Of a DNA stretch of 64,000 nucleotides, positions 47,685 through 57,480 are shown piece by piece. The notes beneath the pieces are model-generated. The model worked only from the letters and a program-made list of their open reading frames with translations, was not told the origin of the DNA and searched no databases. This stretch comes from Panax quinquefolius. Taxonomy: Eukaryota; Streptophyta; Magnoliopsida; Apiales; Araliaceae. The DNA lies in assembly GCA_020205615.1 (NCBI GenBank), contig CM035173.1, positions 54,941,800 through 55,005,799 on the forward strand. Direction: 5' to 3'. The position numbers and the translations under genes were made by a program. The stretch's first letter is position 1. Every line of letters begins with the position of its first letter.

Positions 47685-48790
47685 GAAATTCCAAAATGGA
47701 AGTGGGAGCACATTACCATAGATTTCGTTATTGGTCTTCCCAAGGTTTCTCAAGGCATAGATGAAATTTGGGTCATTGTTGATAGATTGACCAAGTTTGC
47801 TCAATTTTTACCAATACGAGAAACTTATACACTTGAACGTCTTGCTCGTATGTACATAAACGAGATTGTAAGACTGCATGGTATGCTAGTATCCATAGTT
47901 TCTGATCGAGACCCAAGATTCACTTCACGATTTTGGGTTAGTTTGCAAAAAGCTATGGGCATGGATTTACGATTTAGTTCGGCATGTCATCCTCAGACCG
48001 ACGGACAATTAGAGAGGACTATTCAAACTCTTGAAGATTTATTAAGACTCTGTGTCCTTAACTTCAAGGGAAGTTGGGACAAGTTCTTACCATTGGTGGA
48101 GTTTTCACACAACAACAATTATCAAGCAAGTATTGGCATGGCTCCATTCGAGGCGTTGTATGGAAGAAAGTGTCGCTTCCAAAGATCTTTGGGATGAGGT
48201 GGGTGAAGCAACGTTGTTAGGACCGGAGTTGGTACGTATGACTATGAAAAAGATTTAAACGATCCGACAACGTATAAAAACCTCACAAGACCAACAAAAG
48301 AGTTATGCTGATCGTCATCGAAAGGATGTGGATTTCGATATTGGAGATCATGTGTTGTTACGTGTTGCTCCATGGAAAGGAGTTACGAGATTTGGAAAAA
48401 GAGGAAAGCTCAATCCTCAATTCATTGGCCCATTTTTAATAGAGTAGGGACTGTAGCCTATAGACTTGCTTTACCGCCAAGTATGTCTCATGTTCATAAC
48501 GTTTTTCATATATCCATGTTACGTAAATATGTGAAAGACCCGAACCACATTATTGAGTTAGAACCGGACGAAATAGTGGAAGATTTAATGTATGAAGAGG
48601 TTCCTGTTCAAATCTTGGATAAGAAGGAACATATTCTACGCTCCAAGCTGATACCTCAAGTCAAAGTTTTATGGAGGAACCACGATGTTGAGGAAATGAC
48701 TTGGGAGTTAGAATCTGAAATAAAATCAAGGTATCCTTACCTCTTCGACATACCAGGTACATACCCTAATTTCGAGGGCAAAATTTCATA
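47685..48790 (+). pseudogene. pol: Element F integrase and chromodomain, copy 2 (direct duplication)
   Basis: A direct repeat of 46,641 onward, offset 1,044 bp, joined at GAAATTCC, which occurs at both break points. It starts inside the integrase core ([12 protein letters not shown], where the usual MDF is IDF), continues through [16 protein letters not shown] and the C-terminal domain, and ends in a clean chromodomain (48,372-48,791: RKYVKDPNHIIELEPDEI, VLWRNHDVEEMTWELESEIK). Stops and shifts near 48,190-48,445 break it. Confidence 0.9.
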
Positions 48791-48802
48791 AGAAGGGGAG
48801 GT
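48790..48802 (+). promoter_or_regulatory. Polypurine tract, element F
   Basis: AAGAAGGGGAGGT directly before the 3' LTR. Confidence 0.85.
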
Positions 48803-49404
48803 TGTAAGACCCCAACGGTAGTATTTATAAATTTTGCAAAGTATGTAAGTTGTTATGTTATATTCGATTGGTCGGGGAATATTCGTTTTAGCAGGGAATA
48901 TTCGTACAACGGCGCAATCATTGGTGGACCCCACAACAGAATTATTGTCGAATTGAGAAAATGACAAAAATATTTTTATAAAAATAACGACAAAAGTTTT
49001 ACCGTTAATACTGTTGAACTACTCGGTAGTAAAAGTACAGTAATACGTGTGGTTGCATAGTAGCACACGGTATTGATTATTGATGCTTACGTGAGAAGTC
49101 ATTCAGTTATACTCAATTATTGCTACAATAATTGTTGCATCATATCTCTCATATTATTGATTCGATTATTGTCGATATTTTATAATTGAGATGATGAAGT
49201 TATTAATATTATTATTTGCAATATTAACGATGTCTAGAAGTTCTGCCAATGAGAGGTTTGGTCACCTAATTGTGTGCCAATAGGGAGAAATCCTTATTGG
49301 AAAGCCCCCTCTTTCCTGGGAACGACCTGGTCAATTAATAGTGTGAATTATAACAATGATGATGAAGTTTTGTTTTATTTATATTATTAATGTAATAAAA
49401 TAGA

Positions 49405-49712
49405 AAAGCTTTTTATATAAAACATAATACTTTTATAAAGTTATTCGTTTTATTAGACTATAAATAGAATATATTATATTCTATTACGCATAGTGTTTTG
49501 CATAGTAAAATCTTTTTATATAAAACAGAATACTTTTATAAAGTTATCTATTTTATTAGACAATAATTAGAATATATTATATTTTATTATGCATAGTATT
49601 TGCATAGTGCCTGCATAGTGTTTGTATAGTAAAATCATTTTATATAAAACTGAATACTTTTATAAAGTTATTCGTTTTATTAGATTATAAATAAATATAT
49701 TATATTTTATTG
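49405..49712 (+). repeat. AT-rich tandem repeat in F U3 (three units of about 100-125 bp)
   Basis: Units start TTTTATATAAAAC (about 49,411, 49,513 and 49,640) and contain TTTATAAAGTTATTCGTTTT and a variable number of GCATAGTGTTT copies. A related stretch lies in C (7,600-7,760). Confidence 0.75.
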
Positions 49713-49965
49713 TAAACCAATCTGGACCATTCGTTTAAAAGTAAATCAATCTGGACCGTTTGGGAATTAGTTACTATTCAGTCCATTCTTCTATAAATAG
49801 AAGCTCATTCCTTCATTATTTCTTACGAATTCACTGAAACTCTAGAGAGAGAAAGTATAGAGAGAAAGAAGAAAACTGTTCTGCTACTTCTCCACTTCTA
49901 TATCCAGTTTCTTCTAAGGTAAGGGGTATTATTTATTTCGTATTCATGAAGAGAACTTCTGTTAT

Positions 49966-50432
49966 TCCATTCTTTATCATTATGTTGGAGAAACCTGTCT
50001 ATGCGAAGTACCGCATACATGGTGAAATTCTTCTGTTATTCCATTCTTTATTATTCTGTTGGAATAACCTGTCTATGTGAAGTACCGCATATATGGTGAA
50101 ATTCTTCTATTAATCCATTCTTTATTATTCTGTTGGAACATCCTGTCGGTGCAAATTTCGCTTGACCTGGTTCCGTTATTTATTATTCTGTTGGAACATC
50201 CTGTCTGTGCGTTTACGCATGACCTGGTTCCGTTATTTATTATTCTATTGGAACATCCTATCGGTGAGAATTTCGCCTGACTTGGTTCCATTATTTATTA
50301 TTCTGTTGAATATACCGCTTTGTTTGCGCTTACGCACGACACGGTTCTCATTGTTTATTATTTTGTTGGAATAACTCATGCATGCGCGGTTCATCGCATG
50401 CCTAGTGATTTCTTTTGTTATTCCATTCTTTA
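49966..50432 (+). repeat. Tandem hairpin-unit array, element F 3' LTR
   Basis: Seven units of 57-74 bp. Successive units alternate between GGAATAAC paired with GTTATTCC and GGAAC paired with GTTCC. Inner hairpins differ (TGCG/CGCA; TGCGT/ACGCA) but keep pairing. The ORFs seen here (50,077-50,374) are translations of the repeat. Confidence 0.85.
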
Positions 50433-50683
50433 TTATACTCAGTTGGTTAAAGTTTTGACTTCTATACTCCATGAAATTAGTGGAATATCCTTGATATTTG
50501 CGCTTCATCCAGTATCTTTTCATAGAAATATTCTTCTGAGCATTCTTGAATTTTACTCTACGAAGAAGGTATCATGTTGACAATTTGGACGTTATTAGTT
50601 CCTGGATAAATTAATTCTTGAACTTTTTTTATTGAATTCTTATATCATTGTCATCATCCTCATGTTTATATTATGTTGAAAGT

Positions 50684-50932
50684 CATCTGTGGCCTGTAGT
50701 GCATAGATGGACTTGGTATGATTATGACTAGGGATTTATCGGTATAATCATGACCGTAATGTTACAAATGATGTGGTATGTGGTAAAAGACCTCATTGGC
50801 CCGTAGTGCATTGATGGATAGTTGTTGGCATGATCATGACCATTGATGAATACACGAATATCCTTGGCCCGTAGTGCATGGATAATTTTTGGTGGCGATA
50901 CTAATGAATATCCTTGGTCGTAGTGCAGGGAT
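50684..50932 (+). repeat. Four loop hairpins with covarying arms, element F 3' LTR
   Basis: Positions and arms: 50,684-50,709 CATCTGTG/CATAGATG; 50,793-50,814 TCATTG/CATTGA; 50,860-50,883 ATCCTTG/CATGGAT; 50,910-50,932 ATCCTTG/CAGGGAT. The loop is GCCTGTAGTG or GCCCGTAGTG (GTCGTAGTG in the last). Confidence 0.82.
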
Positions 50933-51479
50933 GATGTGGATTATTTGTTAAGTCGAGTCCCAAATGATAAAAGTGATGAAAACCTTTTAAATCATAAAAG
51001 ATAGTAGATTTTATTCTCTACTTGACTCTTTTAATGGATTTCTTATTCAAGCTTGCTTAAACTTGATGTTTGTTATATTGTATCGCTTTAACATTGTTGA
51101 AGGCTAATGATAATTTATTACGCATTATCTTAGTCATAATATTTCTTCGGGCTAGTTGAGCTCACCCTTTTACTTTCATTGATCTCTTCAGAAAAATGAG
51201 AACGTGGCGAGGGACTAGTCGGAACCGGAGTGACGGTCCAGATAATAGCATTAGTAGTCCTCACTATTCTGTTAAATAGAGTGATAATAAATGTAATGAG
51301 GACTCAATTGAGTGTGGATATTGTCTAGATGACAATATTTGTATTAAGACTCACAACATATGTTTTGTTGTATTATACACGACTTTTGTATAATTAAGTT
51401 GTATTTGAATTTTGCACCATGTATTTGGCGAATCAAGATGGGTGATGTATACCTGTTTTGGGGGCGTCACACAGACAGA

Positions 51480-51961
51480 CTGTCTTTGCCCTTTTTACCC
51501 TTGTAGAGTGGCGAAAGGAGTGTTACTCCAATTGTTCAGATTCAGGTCCTTATTGATAGCTCTAAAGAAGGGTTATTGTTGTCCTCATCCTCAGTTATAG
51601 CTAGGATTGAATCCACGTTAGGGCGAACGTCTTTCCCTAGAATATTCACATTGGCCCAATTAATGAAAGTGAAAAAAAGATGGTCTCCTAACTGGTCACT
51701 TTCTTTAACACAAGCATCTTCACCCTTAGTAGGTGCTAGGAAGAACATTCTTGTAAATTGGCTTTGAATTTCTTAGAGGAAATTTTCATTTTATATCTTT
51801 TCTTCCTTGGCGGGAAGGGGCGCTTCTCTTTTGTCTTTAACTGATTGACCTTTGGTATCATCATGTTGGACAAGGAGGTGGAAATCTTCCTCATAGGTTT
51901 CCTGAAGCCTGCTCTTGTGAAATTGGGCAACAAAATAGTGGGCAGATGAACTGGCAGACAT
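51480..51961 (-). pseudogene. Unrecognised coding-like sequence left of the Athila element
   Basis: Minus strand, ATG at 51,961: MSASSSAHYFVAQFHKSR, then acidic and basic stretches to a stop near 51,790. Reading continues in another frame, FFLAPTKGEDACVKESDQLG then HLFFTFINWANVNILGKDVR to a stop at 51,542. No known family is recognised. It may be an old plant gene or another transposon's ORF with a frameshift or intron. The Athila element inserted about 35 bp upstream of this ATG. Confidence 0.35.
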
Positions 51962-51992
51962 TTATATGTGTTTTTGGGATTTGATACAGAGG

Positions 51993-51997
51993 AGTAT
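51993..51997. repeat. Target-site duplication AGTAT, left copy (Athila-type element)
   Basis: Precedes TGATGAGTGGG; matched at 63,744-63,748. Confidence 0.93.
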
Positions 51998-53406
51998 TGA
52001 TGAGTGGGTTTTATACCTATGAATTGGGTTCCTGTTTAGACTCAAACAGTGTTGATCATGTCTATTTCTGTATAGTTTTATGTGTGTTTGTGTTTTTTTT
52101 ATGTGTAGGTTTCTGTATATTTTAACGTTGGCATAACGATGGTAATGCAGTGGAAAACAGCATGAAAAGGAAAGAAAATAGTTTCTGTAGTTTTGACCCC
52201 CCGCTGGGGTGGGCCCTATAACAAAGAAAACCCCCGCCCGGGCGGGGGTGCACGTGGTAGAAAGAAGCAAGACCCTGCCGAGGCGGGGGTACGCGGACAG
52301 AATGAAGACTTCTGATGTAATGTAAACACTGTGGATGCGTAAACTAGAGAACTTTGGCCTGGATTGAGGCTGTGAGTGGACATGTTTCTCAGTTATTACA
52401 TAACTTATGCAAAGGGGATATAGAGACTTTAATCATACACTTAATCAATTACAACTTTGAGCCCTAATTGAGAGAAGACAGTGGAGGAACAGAGCAAGGA
52501 ATTAAGATTCACGAACATTGCAGAATTAAAGCCAAAGAAGGTTGGTTTTGTACTATTCTATTTCTTTTAATTCAGTTTCTGTAATTGGGATGATGAATTT
52601 CTTTATCTTTTCAGTTTTTAATTCAACTGTTATGAACTAAATTACTTATTAAGCTTACAATGGATCTTTAATGTGGAACGATGATTGTTATGCTTTAATT
52701 TTAGTTTAATAAATTTATCTATTTAGTTCATCTATTGTGATTTATACTTAATTTATGAATTGCTTGATCACCAATTTTATTTAGATTTGTATGGACTCGA
52801 GAGATGATATATGAATATAGACCTAATCACAATAGCATGTGTTCATGATTTTTGCATTTTGATGGAACTCTTGATGAATGTTTAGGATAGAGATATACCT
52901 AACATTGCATGTAATCATAAAAGAACTTGGAATTTAAACCTTCTTTGATTTTAATTCACATAGAGATATAGTGAATTAGTTAATTAGGGTGTTTATCTTA
53001 ATTCTATCAAATTGTGGATTTAAGCTAATATGGTTTTAGTGCATTGAGAGATGGTTAATTCTACTTTAGTGTTCTTGATTAATGAACTGAGATAGTGAAT
53101 TAAATTGGAAAACGTGTATAATCTGAGTGAAGCTTAAAGTGAAGTTGTAAACTTTATTCTCCATTATTTGATTTAAAATATGTGGTAAATAGTTGAGTTG
53201 ATTTATTTTGATTTTTAGTTTATTAGTTTTTATAAATTGTAATCATTAATTCGTTTAGTTTAATAAAATTGATATAATATAAAGCTGGTAATTGTTAGAT
53301 TAAAATTCATACTTGTCTCTGTGGGAATGATACTGTATTTATCATTATATTACTTGTTGATCACGTATACTTACGTGCTGAGCGTAATTTAGAATTCACA
53401 CCAACA
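51998..53406 (+). mobile_element. Athila-type element 5' LTR
   Basis: Starts TGATGAGTGGGTTTTATACC and ends CACACCAACA. It contains GC-rich hairpins in an otherwise AT-rich LTR: near 52,199, 52,230-52,249 (a perfect 20-bp palindrome) and 52,272-52,290. It lacks a 33-bp segment with one extra GC hairpin that the 3' LTR has. Confidence 0.93.
52230..52249. repeat. Perfect GC palindrome in Athila LTR
   Basis: Arms ACCCCCGCCC/GGGCGGGGGT with no loop. The 3' LTR equivalent (62,534-62,553) has ACCCCCGCC/GGCGGGGGT around GG. Confidence 0.9.
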
Positions 53407-53413
53407 AGTTTTT

Positions 53414-53430
53414 GGTGTCGTTGCCGGGGA
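53414..53430 (+). promoter_or_regulatory. Primer-binding site (tRNA-Asp), Athila-type element
   Basis: TGGTGTCGTTGCCGGGG differs at two bases from TGGCGCCGTTGCCGGGG, the complement of plant tRNA-Asp 3' end. Both changes are C to T, one at a CG site. It lies 7 bp after the LTR. Confidence 0.9.
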
Positions 53431-53538
53431 GTAGTTTTGATTTTAGTATTTTCAATATTAGTTTAATTAGTTCAGTTTTAGTTAAACAATTTTCTTTTGT
53501 TTTTGCTATTTCTTTTTTCAGGTTTTTTGACTTAGTGC

Positions 53539-55067
53539 ATGCAAACTCAGTCTAAGAAGCCAGACTTGCTTCCTTATGTGGACGACATCTAGAAAAGGTT
53601 TCAAAGACTTAGTAAGTGGATTAAGGAATATCGAGAGAACTTTGATAAATAGAAAGAAAGTATGGCTACAGAGGATCAGAAAGCACTGAGGGATTATGCT
53701 ACTCCCAGGATTACTGAGATTCAGTCGAGTATTACCAAGCCTGCGATTGATGTGAATAACTTTTAGATCAAGCCTGGATGATTCAAATGATACAGAATTC
53801 AGTCCAGTTTGGGGGATTAGCCAACAATGATCCGAATGAGCATTTAGTCAGCTTTCTAGGAATTTATGATACCTTCAGATACAACGGAGTATCTGATGAT
53901 GCAGTTAGACTTCACTTGTTTTTGTTCACACTGCAGGACAAGGCGAAGAGTTGGTTACACTCACTATCGTCAGGGTTGATTACTACATAGGATGACCTTG
54001 CTCAGAAATTTTTGGCTAAATTTTTCTCACCGACGAAGACTGCGAAGATTATGAATGAGATTACTATGTTTGAGCAGCAGTATGGGGAGTCTCTGTACGG
54101 AGCTTGGGAGAGGTATAAGGAACTATTAAGAAAGTGCCCACATCACGGACTACTAAAATGGCTGCAGATGAACACTTTTTATAATGGGTTGAATGGTAAT
54201 CTCCGTACAAGTATTGATGCAGCGTCTAGGGGATCTTTTATGGCAAAAAGGTTTGAGGAGGCATATAATCTGATAGAGACAATGGCTGCTAACAGCTACC
54301 AATGGCCCACAGCAAGAATGACACACCCAAAGGCAGCTAGGGTATTAGAGGTAGATGGAGTAACAGCGTTAGCGGCATAGATTTTAGCATTGTCAAAGAA
54401 GATGGATGCCCTCATAGGTACACATGTTCAGTAGGTGGCTTATGTTTATGAGTTGTGTGTTGGGGAACATCCAATAGAATAGTGTGCAATAAATTCTGCA
54501 GGGGTACAATTTGTAGGTAGTTACAATAGAATACCTCAGAATCTGTATCAGAATGCATGTACGGGGAATAGGAGTCATCCAAATTTTTTGTGGAGTAATA
54601 ATCAAAATTAGCAGGCTCCACAACCATTTTATCCCCCGGAGTTTCAAAATCAGCATCAACAGCCAACTCCACAACAGGAGAAAAAGTCAGATTTAGAAGA
54701 GATGTTATTGAAGTACATATCGGATAATGAGGTAGAAATGAAAACGCAAGCGGTGATTAAGAATTTGGAAAATTAGATGGAACAACTTGCTTTACCATTG
54801 ACTAACAGGCCTCAAGGGACTCTACCTAGCGACATTGAGAAAAATCCGAAGGGAAATCATAAACAGTGTCAAGCAATCACATTGAGAAGTGGAAAGCATC
54901 TTGAGGGACAAAGTGAAGAAAATTTACCAAGGAAAGATGTTATAGAAGATGAAGAAAAGTTAGACAATGACAAACAGGGTGAACATAAGAAAGTGGACAA
55001 GAATCAGGCAGATGTTGAGCCAGTTGTCTATCCTCCACCACTATTTCAGCAGAGAGTGCAGAAGTAG
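53539..55067 (+). pseudogene. gag: Athila-type gag
   Basis: Starts ATG 53,539 (MQTQSKKPDLLPYVDDI). After a one-base loss near 53,776 the frame continues unbroken into pol apart from stops. The gag core is at 53,790-54,300 (FGGLANNDPNEHLVSFLGIY, LQDKAKSWLHSL, LAKFFSPTKTAKIMNEIT, FYNGLNG, EEAYNLIETMAANSYQW). Then comes the CAINSAGVQFVGSYNR region, where this lineage has its knuckle-like segment. TAG stops at 54,378, 54,432, 54,480, 54,609, 54,774 and 55,065 replace Gln; 53,590 and 53,988 replace Trp. Confidence 0.92.
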
Positions 55068-55625
55068 AAATTGGATAAGCAGTTCTCTAAAGTTTTGGAA
55101 GTTTTTAAGAAATTACATATCAACATTCCTTTCGCAGAAGCCCTGGAACAAATCTCAAGTTATGCTAAGTTTATGAAGGGTATTCTATCGAGGAAGAAGA
55201 AATTAGAAGACAATGAGACTGTGGCTTTGACGGAGGAATGCAGTGCAGTATTATAGAGAAAGTTACCTCCGAAGTTGAAGGATCCAAGGAGTTTCACCAT
55301 TCCTTGTACAATTGGGAACATGACCTTTAACAAATGTCTATGTGATTTGGGTGTGAGTGTGAACCTCATGCAATTATCAGTATATACTAAGTTGGGTTTT
55401 CCAGCACCGAAACCTACAAATATCTCACTTCAGTTGGCAGATAGATCAGTGACTTATCTGAGAGGAATTGTTGAAGACATTTTAGTTAAGTTGGATAAGT
55501 TCATATTTCTAGCAGACTTTATTATTTTGGTTTATGAAGGGGACAAGAATATCCCAATCATCTTAGGGAGGCCATTATTGGCTACTGGGAGGACTCTCAT
55601 TGATGTTTAGAAAGGAGAGTTAACA
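55068..55625 (+). pseudogene. pol: Athila-type protease region
   Basis: Same frame as gag. Linker KVLEVFKKLHINIPFAEALE, then protease with CDLGVSVNLMQ at the place of the lineage's D-x-G active site, and IPIILGRPLLATGRTLIDV at its C-terminal signature. TAG stops at 55,254 and 55,608 sit where CAG (Gln) is expected. Confidence 0.9.
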
Positions 55626-57060
55626 ATGAGAGCGCAAGACCAAGAAGTTAAATTTAATGTGTTCAAAGCCATGAGGTTCCCTATAGATGAGGAAGAGTGT
55701 TTTCGAATGGATGTGATAGACAAAATGATCAATGAAGACTTGATTAGAGGGTTAGACAGAGATCCGTTGGAAAACACTCTACTGAGAGATGATGACTTAG
55801 ATGATCCAGAATTCGTGGACTACTTGCATATGTTGGACTCTTTGCCTAGAGTAAGTAGGTTCAAGGTACCATTTGAGCCACTACACATAGAAGAAAAATC
55901 ATCGGCACAGATGAAACCTTCACTTGAGGAACCACCCACTACTGAGCTTAAGCTTCTTCCTAAACACCTTAGGTATGCATTTTTGGGTAATTCCAATACT
56001 CTACGTGTTATTATTGCATATGCACTTAACGAATTGCAGGAAAGTAAATTACTGAGGATACTTAGAGAATACAAGTCTGCGACAGGATGGACAATTGCCG
56101 ATAACAAGGGAATAAGTCTTTCATTCTGCATGCACAAGATTCTCTTGGAAGAGGATACAAAACTGACAGTGGAACAGCGGAGAAGATTAAATCCAATCAT
56201 GAAAAAGGTTGTAAAAAAAGAAATTTTGAAGTGGTTGGATGTTGGGATAATCTACCCGAGTTCAGACAGTACATGGGTAAGTCTAGTTCAATGTGTCCCG
56301 AAGAAGGGTGGAATGATGGTTGTGACGAATGACGATAATGAATTGATACCGATAAGGACACTGACCAGATGGAAGGCATGCATGGATTACAGGAAGCTTA
56401 ACAAGGCAACCCAGAAGGTTCACTTTCCTCTTCCATTTATTGATCAGATGTTGGACCGTTTGGCTAGGCATGATTACTATTGCTTATTAGATGGATATTT
56501 GGGGTAAAACCAGATTGTCATCGCTCCTGAGGATCAAGAGAAGACTACTTTCACGTGCCCATACGGTACCTTTGCTTTCAGGAGGATGTCGTTTGGGTTG
56601 TGTAACGCACCGGTGACCTTCCAGAGGTGTATGATGGCCATATTTTTTGACATGGTGGAGCGGAATGTTGAAGTCTTCATGGATGACTTCTCAGTTTATG
56701 GGAATACGTTTGATATCTGTCTTGAGAATCTAGTTATGGTTTTAAAACAATGTGTGGAAACCAACCTTGTGCTTAATTGGATTAAGTGCCACTTTATGGT
56801 CGAAGAAGGAATTATTCTTGGGCACAAAGTATCTGCGGAGGGGTTGGAAGTTGATAGGTCAAAGCTTGATATAATTGAAAATCTTCCACCGCCGACTTCA
56901 GTTAAGGGAATTTGATATTTTCTTCGACATACCGGATTCTACCGCAGGTTTATTAATGATTTCTTTAAGATTGCAAAACCATTATGCAGTCTATTATAGA
57001 AAGATGCAGTTTTCAGCTTTGATGAAGAGTGTATGTCAGCTTTTGAACAGTTAAAAAAAA
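55626..57060 (+). pseudogene. pol: Athila-type reverse transcriptase
   Basis: A 293-residue open stretch (55,626-56,507) runs from FNVFKAMRFPIDEEECFRMD through KKEILKWLDVGIIYP, VPKKGGM, MDYRKLNKATQKVHFPLPFI and DYYCLLDGYLG. After TAA at 56,505 the next piece (56,586-56,915) has MSFGLCNAPVTFQRCM, catalytic FMDDFSVYG, LNWIKCHFMVEEG and LGHKVS. TGA at 56,913 (expected CGA) and TAG at 56,997 (expected CAG) follow. A shift in an A-run near 57,055 leads to RNase H. Confidence 0.93.
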
Positions 57061-57480
57061 TTAACGACAGCTCCCATGATCGTAGCACCGGATTGGACAA
57101 TGCCATTTGAGTTTATATATGATGCTAGCGACTATGCGGTAGGGGCTATTTTGGGTCAACGCCGAGAGAAGATCTTTCATGCCATATATTATGCAAGTAA
57201 AACCCTCACGGATGCTGAATTGAAATATACAACCACCAAGAAGGATTTACTTGCAGTCGTGTACGCCTTTGTTAAATTCAGAGCATATTTTATAGGAACA
57301 AAGGTGGTGGTATACACGGATCACTCGGCAATTCGTTATCTAATTTCAAAGAAAGTTGCAAAGCCTAGACTCATTAGATGGATTGTACTCCTTCAAGAAT
57401 TTGATTATGAAATTAAGGATATGAAGGGGACGAAAAATTAAGCGGTCAATCATTGTTCGAGGTTGGAAAATTCGAACAGA
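57061..57480 (+). pseudogene. pol: Athila-type RNase H
   Basis: [20 protein letters not shown] gives the first Asp, and [13 protein letters not shown] a later one. The usual TEKELLA segment holding the catalytic Glu reads TKKDLLA, so that acidic residue is Asp here. Ends [10 protein letters not shown] with TAA (expected CAA) before the linker NHCSRLEN. Confidence 0.9.

Larger units (their letters stand above)
49919..51191 (+). other. Predicted LTR intron, element F 3' LTR (1,273 nt)
   Basis: Donor AAG|GTAAGGGG about 90 nt past the expected start, CTCACCC branch-point candidate at about 51,163, acceptor CTCTTCAG. It encloses all hairpin arrays of this LTR. Confidence 0.52.
48803..51471 (+). 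mobile_element. Element F 3' LTR
   Basis: 2,669 bp from TGTAAGACCCC to GGGGGCGTCACA. GAATATTC at 48,877 and 48,896 (19-bp step). U3 hairpins at 49,277-49,300 (10-bp arms, GAAA loop) and 49,299-49,316 (GGAAAG/CTTTCC). A three-unit AT-rich tandem repeat at 49,405-49,712. TATA 49,792-49,799, donor AAG|GTAAGGGG at 49,919, hairpin-unit array 49,966-50,432, four loop hairpins 50,684-50,932, acceptor TCTCTTCAG ending 51,191. CAGAC after the end is the probable right target duplication; no left partner is visible. Confidence 0.93.

Noticed and set aside
51472..51476. CAGAC as target duplication of element F
   Set aside because: The 5' end of F is missing from the window, so no left copy can be compared.
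51412..51600. ORF spanning the F LTR end and flank
   Set aside because: It crosses the LTR boundary into unrelated DNA, with no coding similarity on either side.
53414..53430. tRNA gene
   Set aside because: Only the short complement of a tRNA 3' end is present; position next to the LTR identifies it as a primer-binding site. The same applies to TGGTATCAGAGC sites.
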